A DNA stretch of 64,000 bases from Pelomonas sp963422775. Its GTDB lineage: Bacteria; Pseudomonadota; Gammaproteobacteria; Burkholderiales; Burkholderiaceae_C. The number at the start of each line of letters is the position of its first letter. Within the stretch, counting starts at the first letter, position 1. Both the position numbers and the translations under genes were made by a program. Below the pieces are notes generated by a model, which saw nothing but the letters and a program-made list of their open reading frames with translations, had not been told where the DNA came from and did no database searches. This document shows positions 47,680-56,362 of this stretch, in pieces. The stretch lies in NCBI GenBank assembly GCA_963422775.4, contig CAUJSJ030000050.1, forward strand, positions 12,805 through 76,804. The letters run 5' to 3'.

Positions 47680-48846
47680 CTACCCCGCCGAGCGCCGTGC
47701 CTCGGGCGAGATCATCGGCAGCGTCAGCCTGACCGTCGTGCCCACGCCCGGCGTGGACTCGACCTGGATCTGGCCGCCGAGAGCGAACGTGACGAGGTTG
47801 CGCACGATGTACAGCCCCGGCTCGCTGCGGTTCAGGCCGAAGCGTGTCGAGAAGAAGGGATCGAAGACGCGGCCCAGCATGCCCGGCGGGATGCCGACGC
47901 CGTGGTCCTGCACGGTGATGACGAGCTGATCGGTGCCCAGCGAGCGCACGCGCAGGTGCACTTCACCGCCGGCCTCGCGGTAGGCATGCTTGACGGCGTT
48001 CTGGATCAGCGTCGTCAGCACCTTGGCCAGCGCGCCACGGAAGCTCAACAGGTGCTGGTCGTCGCCGGCATCGAGCTCGCAGCGCACCTGGTGGGTCTGC
48101 AGCGCCGGTGCCAGGCCGGCGATGACCTCGCGCAACAGCTCCAGCAGCGAGAAGCTGCGGCGCTGGTCGCCGAAGTTGTCGGCCGTGGACTGCAGGAAGG
48201 AGTCGACGATGGACAGCGTGCGCTGCAGGTTGGACAGCACCAGGCCGACGCTTTCCTCGCTGACGCGCAGGTGCTTGTCCAGGTCGCTGCGCTTGATGCT
48301 GCCGGTGTTGGCGAGGCCGCGCAGCTGGGTCAGGTCATCCTGCAGCGTGCAGGCCGAGATCAGCGCGTTGCCCAGCGGCGAGCTCAGCTCCTGGGCGATG
48401 CCGGAGATGGTGCGGCCGACCGAGGCCAGCTTGTCGCGCTGGAACAGCTCGATCTGCGAGCGCGCGAAGCTCTCCGACGCCAGCTTGAGGGCCAGCTGGG
48501 TCCGCACCCGCGCCTTCACGACGACGTCGACGAAGGGCTTGGGGATGTAGTCGACCGCGCCGTGGGCAAAGCCCTTGGCCTCGTCGTCGGCGCTGCCCTG
48601 CACGGTGACGAAGATGACCGGGATGCCGCGCGTGCGCGGGTCGGCCTTGAGCCGGTCGCAGACCTCATAGCCGCTCATCTCGGGCATCAGCACGTCCAGC
48701 AGGATCAGGTCGGGCAACTGCTGGGCGCAATAGGCCAGCGCCTCGGCGCCGCTGGTGGCCATGGACACCTCGCATTCGTCCACCAGCAGTTGGTAGAGCG
48801 CGTGGATATTGCTCGGCTGATCGTCGACGACGAGGATGAGAGGCAT
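47680..48846 (-). CDS. REC-kinase hybrid with degenerate phospho-acceptor site
   Basis: 388-aa soluble protein. The N-terminal receiver (residues ~3-118) is complete: D8/D9, D51 in ILLDVLMPE, K103. The C-terminal half is kinase-like: a DHp-like segment ~140-215, then HATPase with N283 in IQNAVKHAYR and DHGVGIPPGM. At the expected phospho-acceptor the sequence is ISGIAQELSSPLGNAL, with Gln152 where kinases of this type have His (AHELNNPL). The lid is EPGLYIVRNL, not the usual G-x-GLGL. It may be a phosphatase or allosteric partner and not a kinase. First gene of the minus-strand operon. Confidence 0.85.
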   Translation of the reverse strand: MPLILVVDDQPSNIHALYQLLVDECEVSMATSGAEALAYCAQQLPDLILLDVLMPEMSGYEVCDRLKADPRTRGIPVIFVTVQGSADDEAKGFAHGAVDYIPKPFVDVVVKARVRTQLALKLASESFARSQIELFQRDKLASVGRTISGIAQELSSPLGNALISACTLQDDLTQLRGLANTGSIKRSDLDKHLRVSEESVGLVLSNLQRTLSIVDSFLQSTADNFGDQRRSFSLLELLREVIAGLAPALQTHQVRCELDAGDDQHLLSFRGALAKVLTTLIQNAVKHAYREAGGEVHLRVRSLGTDQLVITVQDHGVGIPPGMLGRVFDPFFSTRFGLNRSEPGLYIVRNLVTFALGGQIQVESTPGVGTTVRLTLPMISPEARRSAG

Positions 48847-49000
48847 GGCGACTCAGGATAACCGCAGCCCCCGCCCTCACGCCACGGGCGCGCCCTGGGC
48901 TTTCCCCAGGGCCCGGGTGGGAAATCCATCGCACATTTGGCGCCTCGCCCACTCCCATAATCGTCCGGGCCAACAGGCCCCAGTTCCACGCGACCGCCCC

Positions 49001-51355
49001 ATGCCCCAGCGCCCGCTCATGCTCGGTCTTCTCTGGCTTGCCATGGCGGCGCTGCTGCTGCTGCTCGCGCTGCTCTGGAGCCTGCGCGGCGCCGGTGGCG
49101 CGGTCGCTGACGCTGCCTTGGTGATTAATGCCCTGCTGCTGCCGCTGCCGCCCCTGTGCCTGTTCGCATTGCGGCGCGGCGTCGATGCCGCTCAAGTCCG
49201 CGGGGCCGCCAAGGAGGCGCAGGCCCGCTTTCTCGCCCAGCTCAGCCATGAGATCCGCACCCCGATGAATGCCGTCATGGGCATGACCCAGCTCGCTCTG
49301 CAGACCCAGCTCACCAACGAGCAACGCGACCTGCTGACCCGGGCCGACGGCGCCTCGCGCGTGCTGCTGGGCCTCGTCAACGACGTGCTCGATGTCGCCA
49401 AGATCGAGGCCGGCCAGCTGCAGGTCGAATGCCTGCCGCTGCGACTGGAGGATGTCGTCGCGCAGGCCATCGAGCTGGTGCGGCCGGTGCACGGCAACCC
49501 GGCCGTGGCCCTGGTCTGCGACTGGGCCGACGCCAGCCTGCTCGGTGCGCGCGGCCAGTTGCTTGGCGACGCGCTGCGCCTGCAGCAGGTGCTGGTCAAC
49601 CTGCTGTCCAACGCGCTCAAGTTCACGCCTGCGGGACAGGTGCTGCTGCGCCTGGCGGCCCATCCCAGCGACGCCCAGGGTCGCGTGCCGCTGAGCCTCA
49701 CCGTGCAGGACAGCGGCATCGGCATGAGCGCCGAGCAGCTCGACAGCCTGTTCGGCGAGTTCGGCCTGGGCGATGCTGCCGCCACGCGCCGCTCCGGCGG
49801 CACGGGCCTGAGCCTGGCCATCACGCGCCGCCTCGTCGAGCTGATGGGCGGCACGCTCGACGTACAGAGCCAGCCCGGGCAGGGCAGCAGCTTCGAGATC
49901 CGCCTCGTGCTGCCGACGGACTCTCAGGGCCGGCCACCGCCGCCCCTGCCACCGCAGCGGCTGCTGCTAGCCAAGGCCCGCGTGGACAGCCGCGAGGCGA
50001 CGCTGGCCCTGCTGCGCCATCTCGGCCTCGGCCCCGGGGTGGCCGCCAGCAGCGACGCCGCCGGCACGCTGGCCGCGCTGACCGAGGCCCGTCAGGCCGG
50101 TCGCCCGTTCGACTGGCTGCTGCTGGACTGGCTGCTGCCCGGTCCGGGCGCCAGCGGTGCCGAGCTGCTGGCCCAGCTGCGCCGCGAACACCCGGCGCTG
50201 CGCATCGCCGTGCTGAGCCCGCACGGCACCGACGGCGAGCCGGCCCAGGTGCGCGGCCTGGGCGCGAGGGCCATTTGCCCCAAGCCGCTGCTGGCCGGGG
50301 AGCTGCGTCGCCTGCTCGGCACCCCATCAGGTGAACGCACCGTCGATCGCAGCGCCAGCGGCGACGCGCAATCCCTGGCCGGGCTGCGGGTGCTGCTCGT
50401 CGAGGACCATCCGGTCAACCAGGAGATTGCGTTGCGCCTGCTCAGCAGCCGCGGCGCCCACGTCGACGTCGCCGGCAATGGCCAGGAAGGCCTAGACCGG
50501 CTGCAGGCCCGCGGCCCCCAGGCCTACGACCTCGTGCTGATGGACCTGCAGATGCCCGTGCTCGACGGCCTGAGCGCCACACGCCGCCTGCGCGAGCTGA
50601 CCGCCTTCGACGGCCTGCCCGTGCTGGCGATGACGGCCCATGCACTGGCCGAGGAGAAGGCCCAGTGCCTGGCCGCCGGCATGCAGGGCCACATCGCCAA
50701 GCCGCTGGACGTGGCCCGCCTCGTGCGCGAACTGCAGCGCTACCGGCCGCTCGCCAAGCCACCGGAGCCGCCGGCACCGACCACGCCGCCCGCGCGCCCG
50801 GCGCTGGACCTGCAGCTCGGCCTGCGCCAGTTCGACGGCCAGGCCGCCCTGTACCGCCGCACGCTGCAGGGCTTTGCCGACCAGCACGCCGACGAACTGG
50901 CCGCGTGGCCCGGCTGGCTGCAGGGGAGTGAATGGAGCGAGCTGCGCCGTGCCGCCCACACGCTGCAGGGCCTGGCGGCGACGCTGGGCGCCCAGCCCCT
51001 GCACCAGCTCGCCCTCGCGCTGGAGCGCAGCGCGGCGGCTGGCGATGCCGCCAGTGCGGCGCCGCAGCTGGCGCGCGTCAAGGCCGGACTGATGCTCTTG
51101 CAAGCCGAGATCCAGACGGCGCTGGCCCGCCCCTGGGACAGCGCCGCGCCGCGCGCCACCGGGCCGGGCGATGTCGAGGAGCTGCGCCGCCTGCTCGCGC
51201 AGAGCGACAGCCGGGCGCTGGACTGGTGGCAGGCCCACGGCGCCCACAGCGGCCTGGCGGCCGAGCTGCAGCAGCGCATGGAACAGGCGTTGGCGGCGCT
51301 GGATTTCGACGCTGCCGCGCTGGCGCTGCAGCCGCCGCAAAAGGGCAGCACGTGA
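49001..51355 (+). CDS. Hybrid histidine kinase (HisKA-HATPase-pseudoREC-REC-HPt)
   Basis: 784-aa kinase with two membrane helices (~7-26, ~36-56) and essentially no periplasmic sensor. HisKA H83 (QLSHEIRTPMNA); HATPase with N204. A first receiver at ~319-440 keeps D376 (LLLDWLLPG) and K428 but lacks the acidic pair (LLLAKARVDS), so it is probably unable to bind Mg and be phosphorylated. The second receiver (E468/D469, D515, K567) is complete. HPt H653 in AAHTLQGLAATLGA. A C-terminal module ~725-784 is shared with the neighbours. Start 49001 chosen for fit; Met at 49019 possible. The 154-base divergent gap must hold promoters for both arms. Confidence 0.9.
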   Translation: MPQRPLMLGLLWLAMAALLLLLALLWSLRGAGGAVADAALVINALLLPLPPLCLFALRRGVDAAQVRGAAKEAQARFLAQLSHEIRTPMNAVMGMTQLALQTQLTNEQRDLLTRADGASRVLLGLVNDVLDVAKIEAGQLQVECLPLRLEDVVAQAIELVRPVHGNPAVALVCDWADASLLGARGQLLGDALRLQQVLVNLLSNALKFTPAGQVLLRLAAHPSDAQGRVPLSLTVQDSGIGMSAEQLDSLFGEFGLGDAAATRRSGGTGLSLAITRRLVELMGGTLDVQSQPGQGSSFEIRLVLPTDSQGRPPPPLPPQRLLLAKARVDSREATLALLRHLGLGPGVAASSDAAGTLAALTEARQAGRPFDWLLLDWLLPGPGASGAELLAQLRREHPALRIAVLSPHGTDGEPAQVRGLGARAICPKPLLAGELRRLLGTPSGERTVDRSASGDAQSLAGLRVLLVEDHPVNQEIALRLLSSRGAHVDVAGNGQEGLDRLQARGPQAYDLVLMDLQMPVLDGLSATRRLRELTAFDGLPVLAMTAHALAEEKAQCLAAGMQGHIAKPLDVARLVRELQRYRPLAKPPEPPAPTTPPARPALDLQLGLRQFDGQAALYRRTLQGFADQHADELAAWPGWLQGSEWSELRRAAHTLQGLAATLGAQPLHQLALALERSAAAGDAASAAPQLARVKAGLMLLQAEIQTALARPWDSAAPRATGPGDVEELRRLLAQSDSRALDWWQAHGAHSGLAAELQQRMEQALAALDFDAAALALQPPQKGST

Positions 51356-53373
51356 GGCGGCCCGTCATCGTCGTCCTCGGCTCGGTCGGCACGCGCTGGC
51401 TGTTCGCCGTCATCGTCGCGTCGGCCCTGTTCGCCTGGGGCAGCGAGACGGTCATGGGCGTCATCGAGCCCAGCGACCGCATCGCCTACCCGCTGATCGC
51501 CACCACGTTCACGGCGCTGGCCCTGCTCGTCTGGCGGCTGCCGCAAAGGCTGACACTGTGGCAGCGCAGCGGCGTCACGCTGCTGGCGCTGTACTTCAGC
51601 CTGACCATGCTGGTCTTCACGCTGCGCCCGGACCCCGGGCCCGGCCTGTACACACTGGGCAGCTTCGCGCCGTGGGCGATGGGCGGCAGCCTGCTGCTGT
51701 TCACGACCTGGCGCGCCCGCGATGCACTGACCATTTCGCTGAGCCTGCTCGTCGTCATGCTGGCGCCGCCGACGCTGCTGCGCTTTTACGGCACGCCGCC
51801 GCAGTGGCTCGTCGAGGGCTGGCCGCTGGTCGCCAACCTGGCGCTGTGCCAGACCATGTTCTGCGTCGCGCTGTGGGGCCTGTCACGCCAGCTTGCGCGA
51901 CTGACCCAGCTGGCACCGGCCGCTGGCGGCCTGGCCACCGCGGACGACCTCGTCGCCGCCCGCCTGGCCGAGCTGGAGCGCTCGCGCGCCGCGGCCGAAG
52001 CGGCGTCGCGCGCCAAGTCCGACTTCCTGGCCAACATCGGCCACGAGATCCGCACGCCGATGAACACCGTGCTCGGCCTCACCAGGCTGCTGCTGCAGGG
52101 CCGCCTTCACGCCGAGCAGCGCGGGCGGCTGCAGGAGGTGGCCAAGGCCGGCGAATCCCTCGTCAAGCTCATCGACGGCTTGCTGGACTACGCCGACCTC
52201 GACGCCGGGCGCATGCAGCTGGCCACTGACCCGCTGCACCTCGAACAGCTGCTGGCCCATGCCTTCGACGCGGTGCGCCCGGCCGCCCAGGCCAAGCACC
52301 TGGAGCTGATCTGCGACATCGCGTCGCCCGAACTGCTGGGCGCGGCCGGCGCGCGGCGCGGCGATGCGGTGCGCCTGACCCAGCTCATCACAGAGTTGCT
52401 CGTCAACGCCGCCAAGTTCACGCCGGCGGGCCAGGTCAAGCTCAGCGCCGGCCTGGATGCCGCCGGCGGCTGGGTGCTGCGCGTGCGCGACAGCGGCGTG
52501 GGGCTGGCGCCGGAGCAGCTGGCCCGCCTGTTCACGCCCTTCGCCCAGGCGGAAGCCGGCGCGACACGGCGCTTCGGCGGGACCGGCCTGGGCCTGGCCA
52601 TCTGCCAGGCGCTGGCCGAGCGCATGGGCGGCACGCTGTCGGCGCGCAGCGCCCTCGGCCGCGGCAGCGAGTTCGAGCTGACGCTGCCGCCGTCGCCCTG
52701 CCCCGAATTCACGCTGCCCCCGGCGCCGCAGGTGCGCCGCGTGCTGCTCGTTCAGGCGGCGCACAGCGGCGGCCACGAGACGCTGCTGGCGCTGCTGCAG
52801 GCGCTCGCGCCCGCCACCCGCGTCGATCTGCTCACCCAGGGGCGCCAGGCGCTGGCACGGCTGGTGGCCACGCCGGCCAGCCAGCCCTACGACCTGCTCG
52901 TGATCGACTGGGTGCTGCCCGACATGGAGGGCGGTGAACTGCTGACCCACCTGGCCCAGAGCGGCCCGCCGCGCGCCCGCCGCACCGTGCTGCTGAGCGC
53001 CTTCGACACCCCGGTGCTGCGCGAACGCGCCCAGCGCCAGGGCGCCGAGACGCTCGTGGCCAAGCCGCTGCTGCCGCACATGCTGCGCCGCCTGCTGGAC
53101 ATGGACCGCCCGCTGCCGGTCGACCTGCCTCTGGCCGAAGCAGGCGCCCCGGCAGCCGCCGACACCGATGCCGCCACGCTGATCAGCGAACTCGACACCC
53201 TGCTCGGCGAGGCGGACAGCAATGCGCTGACGCTGTGGGAGCAGCATGAATCCGCCTTCATCGAGGCGCTGCCCGTGGCCCAGGCCAAGGCGCTGGCCGG
53301 CGCGATGCAACGCTTCGATTTCGACGAGGCCCAGGCCGCCCTGCGCGGCACCAAGGACGCTGATGCAGCCTGA
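51352..53373 (+). CDS. Membrane hybrid histidine kinase with degenerate receiver
   Basis: 673-aa kinase beginning at a GTG that overlaps the previous stop (GTGA). About six membrane helices fill residues ~13-175 (a MASE-like integral sensor). HisKA H231 (NIGHEIRTPMNT); HATPase with N352 and GGTGLGLAICQAL. The receiver ~462-583 keeps D519 and K571 but has VLLVQAAHSGG in place of the acidic pair. It ends in the same C-terminal module (~608-668) and has no HPt. No other start codon gives full coverage of the first helix. Confidence 0.88.
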   Translation: MRRPVIVVLGSVGTRWLFAVIVASALFAWGSETVMGVIEPSDRIAYPLIATTFTALALLVWRLPQRLTLWQRSGVTLLALYFSLTMLVFTLRPDPGPGLYTLGSFAPWAMGGSLLLFTTWRARDALTISLSLLVVMLAPPTLLRFYGTPPQWLVEGWPLVANLALCQTMFCVALWGLSRQLARLTQLAPAAGGLATADDLVAARLAELERSRAAAEAASRAKSDFLANIGHEIRTPMNTVLGLTRLLLQGRLHAEQRGRLQEVAKAGESLVKLIDGLLDYADLDAGRMQLATDPLHLEQLLAHAFDAVRPAAQAKHLELICDIASPELLGAAGARRGDAVRLTQLITELLVNAAKFTPAGQVKLSAGLDAAGGWVLRVRDSGVGLAPEQLARLFTPFAQAEAGATRRFGGTGLGLAICQALAERMGGTLSARSALGRGSEFELTLPPSPCPEFTLPPAPQVRRVLLVQAAHSGGHETLLALLQALAPATRVDLLTQGRQALARLVATPASQPYDLLVIDWVLPDMEGGELLTHLAQSGPPRARRTVLLSAFDTPVLRERAQRQGAETLVAKPLLPHMLRRLLDMDRPLPVDLPLAEAGAPAAADTDAATLISELDTLLGEADSNALTLWEQHESAFIEALPVAQAKALAGAMQRFDFDEAQAALRGTKDADAA

Positions 53374-54475
53374 CATCGCCGCAACACCCCAGCCCACGGC
53401 CCAGGCCACTGTGCTCGTCGTCGACGACACGCCGGCCAACCTGACGCTGCTGGCCCAGGTGCTCAAGCCCGACTACCGCGTGCAGCTCGCTGTCAGCGGC
53501 GCCAAGGCGCTGGAGATCTGCCGCCGCCAGCCGCCCGATCTCGTCGTGCTCGACGTGATGATGCCGGAGATGGACGGCTACGAGGTCTGCCGCCGGCTCA
53601 AGGCAGACCCGGCCACGCGCCGCGTGCCGGTGATCTTCCTGACGGCGCTGACGCGCCCCGAGGACGAGAGCGCCGGCTTCGAGGCCGGGGGCGCCGACTT
53701 CATCCACAAGCCCTTCAACCCGGCCACCGTGCTGGCGCGGGTGCGCACCCATCTTCAGCTCAAGCTGGCCGAGGACCATCTGCTGCGCCACAACGCCCAG
53801 TTGAGCGACGAGCTGGGCGCGCGCCGGCGCGAGGTGGAGCGCCTGCGCGACACGACGCTGTTCGTCATGGTGGGCCTGGCCGAGTTCCGCGACGCCGACA
53901 CCGGCAACCACATCCAGCGCACGCAGGAATACGTGCGCACGCTGGCGACCTGGATCGCCGCCCAGCCGGATGGGCCGGCCGACCTGACCGAATTCGCCAT
54001 CGACGAGCTGGCCAAGGCCGCGCCGCTGCACGACATCGGCAAGGTGGCCATTCCCGACGGCATCCTGCTCAAGCCCGGCAAGCTGTCAGCCGACGAATGG
54101 CGGGTCATGAAGACCCATGCCGAGCATGGTGCCGACCTGCTGCAGCGCGCGGTGGACCGCCTGGGCGACGACGCCGGCCTGATGCTGACCTACGGCCGGC
54201 AGATCGCCCGCCACCACCACGAGAAATGGGACGGCAGCGGCTACCCCGACGGCCTGGCGGGCGACGCCATCCCGCTGGCGGCGCGGCTGATGGCCGTGGC
54301 CGACGTCTACGACGCGCTGATCAGCGTGCGCCCCTACAAGCAGGCCATGACGCACGACGAGGCGCTGGCCTTCATCCGCGACGGCGCCGGCAGCCACTTC
54401 GACCCGCGGGTCGTCGAGGCACTGAATGCCTGCCTGGACGAGGTCCGCGGCATCGCGTCGCGCTGGGCGGATTGA
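53363..54475 (+). CDS. REC-HD-GYP response regulator (cyclic di-GMP phosphodiesterase)
   Basis: 370-aa output protein. Receiver residues ~16-130 with D21/D22, D64 (VVLDVMMPEMDG) and K116. A coiled linker ~133-162 precedes the HD-GYP domain: H223-D224 in PLHDIGKVAIPDG, HHHEKWDGSGYP with the GYP triad 293-295, and VADVYDALIS. All metal-binding residues appear intact, so c-di-GMP hydrolysis is expected. Its ATG lies 11 bases inside the preceding kinase gene, implying coupling and that the kinases feed this protein. Confidence 0.93.
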   Translation: MQPDIAATPQPTAQATVLVVDDTPANLTLLAQVLKPDYRVQLAVSGAKALEICRRQPPDLVVLDVMMPEMDGYEVCRRLKADPATRRVPVIFLTALTRPEDESAGFEAGGADFIHKPFNPATVLARVRTHLQLKLAEDHLLRHNAQLSDELGARRREVERLRDTTLFVMVGLAEFRDADTGNHIQRTQEYVRTLATWIAAQPDGPADLTEFAIDELAKAAPLHDIGKVAIPDGILLKPGKLSADEWRVMKTHAEHGADLLQRAVDRLGDDAGLMLTYGRQIARHHHEKWDGSGYPDGLAGDAIPLAARLMAVADVYDALISVRPYKQAMTHDEALAFIRDGAGSHFDPRVVEALNACLDEVRGIASRWAD

Positions 54476-54500
54476 GACCGCCGCGATAATCCGGCGCCTC

Positions 54501-55241
54501 ATGCAGTCCGGCCCCATCCTCAACATCTCCTGCTACCTCTTCGTCTCGCTGACGGACGCGCCAGCGCTGCGTGATCGTCTGCACGCGCGGGCCGAGGCGC
54601 TGAACCTCAAGGGCACGGTGCTGCTCGCCGAGGAAGGCATCAACCTCTTCGTGGCCGGCCCGGCCGACGCGGTGCGTGCCTGGGTGGACGAGCTGCGCGC
54701 CGACGCGCGCTTTGCCACGCTGACGCCCAAGGAGAGCTGGAGCGAGGCCCAGCCCTTCCAGCGCCTGAAGGTCAAGGTCAAGGCCGAGATCATCCGCATG
54801 AACCGACCCACCGTTCGCCCCGACCAGGCGCCTCGCGCTCCCGCGTTGGCGCCGGCCGTGCTCGCGCGCTGGCTGGATCAGGGCCACGACGACACCGGCC
54901 GCGAGGTCGTCATGCTGGACACGCGCAACGGCTTCGAAGTCGACCACGGCGCCTTCGACGGCGCCATCGACTGGCGGCTGCACAAGTTCAGCGACTTCCC
55001 CGAGGCGCTGGCCGCGCACCGCGATGAGCTGGCCGGCAAGACGGTGGTGAGCTACTGCACCGGCGGCATCCGCTGCGAGAAGGCGGCGATGGTGCTGCAA
55101 GAGCAGGGCTTGACGGCCTGGCAGCTGGACGGCGGCATCCTGAAATATTTCGAGGACACCGGCGGCCAGCACTACCACGGCAGCTGCTTCGTCTTCGACG
55201 AGCGCAGGGGCGTCAACGCCGACTTGAGCCCGACGGAATGA
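54501..55241 (+). CDS. trhO: tRNA uridine(34) hydroxylase TrhO (rhodanese family)
   Basis: 246-aa protein of the YceA/TrhO family, which makes 5-hydroxyuridine at tRNA position 34 using O2. The N-terminal domain (to ~100) has LKGTVLLAEEGINLFVAG, and the rhodanese domain has MLDTRNGFEVDHGAFDGAI and the catalytic C186 in SYCTGGIRCEKA. Start ATG 54501 (MQSGPILNISCY). It overlaps the next gene by 4 bases. Confidence 0.93.
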   Translation: MQSGPILNISCYLFVSLTDAPALRDRLHARAEALNLKGTVLLAEEGINLFVAGPADAVRAWVDELRADARFATLTPKESWSEAQPFQRLKVKVKAEIIRMNRPTVRPDQAPRAPALAPAVLARWLDQGHDDTGREVVMLDTRNGFEVDHGAFDGAIDWRLHKFSDFPEALAAHRDELAGKTVVSYCTGGIRCEKAAMVLQEQGLTAWQLDGGILKYFEDTGGQHYHGSCFVFDERRGVNADLSPTE

Positions 55242-56194
55242 GCAGCCGATTCGGTGATTGGGCGCTGAAAGCCGTCGGCATCCTGCTGATGCTGGCAGCG
55301 CTGGGTTTTGCCGTCAGCAAGGCACCCGACCGCTCCCTGGAAAGCCTGGTGCCCCGCTGGGCGCCGCCACCGTCGGACTTCGTCGAGCTGGACGGCCTGC
55401 TCGTCCACTACCGCGACGAGGGCCCCAGCAGCGACCCGCTGCCCATCGTCCTCATCCACGGCACGGGCGCCAGCCTGCACACCTGGGAGGGCTGGGTTGC
55501 CGAACTGAAGTCCACCCGACGTGTCATCAGCTTCGACCTGCCCGGCTTTGGCCTGACTGGGCCGAATGCCGACAACGACTACAGCGATGCGCGCTACGTG
55601 GCCTTCGTGCGCAATCTGCTGGCCCGCCTGGGCGTGGGTCGGGTGATCCTCGGTGGCAACTCCCTGGGCGGCGAGATCGCCTGGCAAGTGGCCCTGGCCG
55701 ACCCGGCGCATGTCGCCGGCCTCGTGCTCGTCGACGCGGCCGGCTTCGATTTCGTGCCTGAGTCGATGCCGCTGGGCTTTCGCATTGCCCGCATCCCGGT
55801 GCTGCGTGAGCCCATGCGCTGGCTGCTGCCGCGCCGCGCCATCGAGGAGAGCGTGCTCGACGTGTACGGTGATCCCAGCCGCGTCAGCGCCGCGCTGGTC
55901 GACCGCTACTACGAGCTGACGTTGCGCGAAGGCAACCGTGTCGCCCTGATGCGGCGCATGGACCAGCTCGCGCCCGGCCCCGTCGCCCGCCTGGCGGAGA
56001 TCAAGGTGCCGACCCTGATCCTCTGGGGCGAACGCGACCGGTTGATCCCGCTGCGCTGGGGCCACGAGTTCGAAAAGGGCATTCCGGGCAGCCGGCTGGT
56101 GGTTTTCCCGAAGCTGGGCCATGTGCCGCAGGAGGAAGACCCGGCTGCTACCCTTGCGGCCTTGCGCGACTGGCTCCCTCAAGTCGCCCGCTGA
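55238..56194 (+). CDS. Alpha/beta-hydrolase, membrane anchored
   Basis: 318-aa alpha/beta-hydrolase with an N-terminal hydrophobic helix (~10-27) that likely anchors it. The fold is shown by VLIHGTGASLHTWEGWV (oxyanion loop), the nucleophile elbow GGNSLGGEIAW with catalytic Ser, the acid near LILWGERDRLIPL and the His in PKLGHVPQEE. Substrate unknown; it resembles esterases and C-C hydrolases. Start is an ATGA overlap with trhO. Confidence 0.9.
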   Translation: MSSRFGDWALKAVGILLMLAALGFAVSKAPDRSLESLVPRWAPPPSDFVELDGLLVHYRDEGPSSDPLPIVLIHGTGASLHTWEGWVAELKSTRRVISFDLPGFGLTGPNADNDYSDARYVAFVRNLLARLGVGRVILGGNSLGGEIAWQVALADPAHVAGLVLVDAAGFDFVPESMPLGFRIARIPVLREPMRWLLPRRAIEESVLDVYGDPSRVSAALVDRYYELTLREGNRVALMRRMDQLAPGPVARLAEIKVPTLILWGERDRLIPLRWGHEFEKGIPGSRLVVFPKLGHVPQEEDPAATLAALRDWLPQVAR

Positions 56195-56226
56195 ATGAGC
56201 CCCTCGTCCAACGAGTACGTTGGCCG

Positions 56227-56308
56227 GTCCCCCAAGGGGACGGCCACACTTGCGGCATTGAGCCGCAAGCACGTCACCAAGGCGGGCCGGCTTGGGAGCG
56301 GCCCGGCG
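56227..56308. repeat. GC-rich two-armed intergenic repeat, copy 3 (inverted)
   Basis: In the gap before the ABC binding-protein gene, GTCCCCCAAGGGG (56227-56239) and CTTGGGAGCGGCCCGGCG (56291-56308) correspond, in inverted orientation and same relative order, to the two arms at 6741-6818; the second arm matches with one inserted base. The first arm also lies in an imperfect hairpin (56222-56245) after the hydrolase stop. Confidence 0.55.
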
Positions 56309-56362
56309 CTCGGCCCGCAAGGCCGTGCTGGAATGAGAACTGAACGACCGAAAAGGTTAGAC

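Noticed and set aside
48847..49000. A specific promoter pair in the divergent gap of the signalling locus
   Set aside because: A CATAAT near 48956 has no -35 at acceptable spacing; no convincing pair could be chosen by eye.
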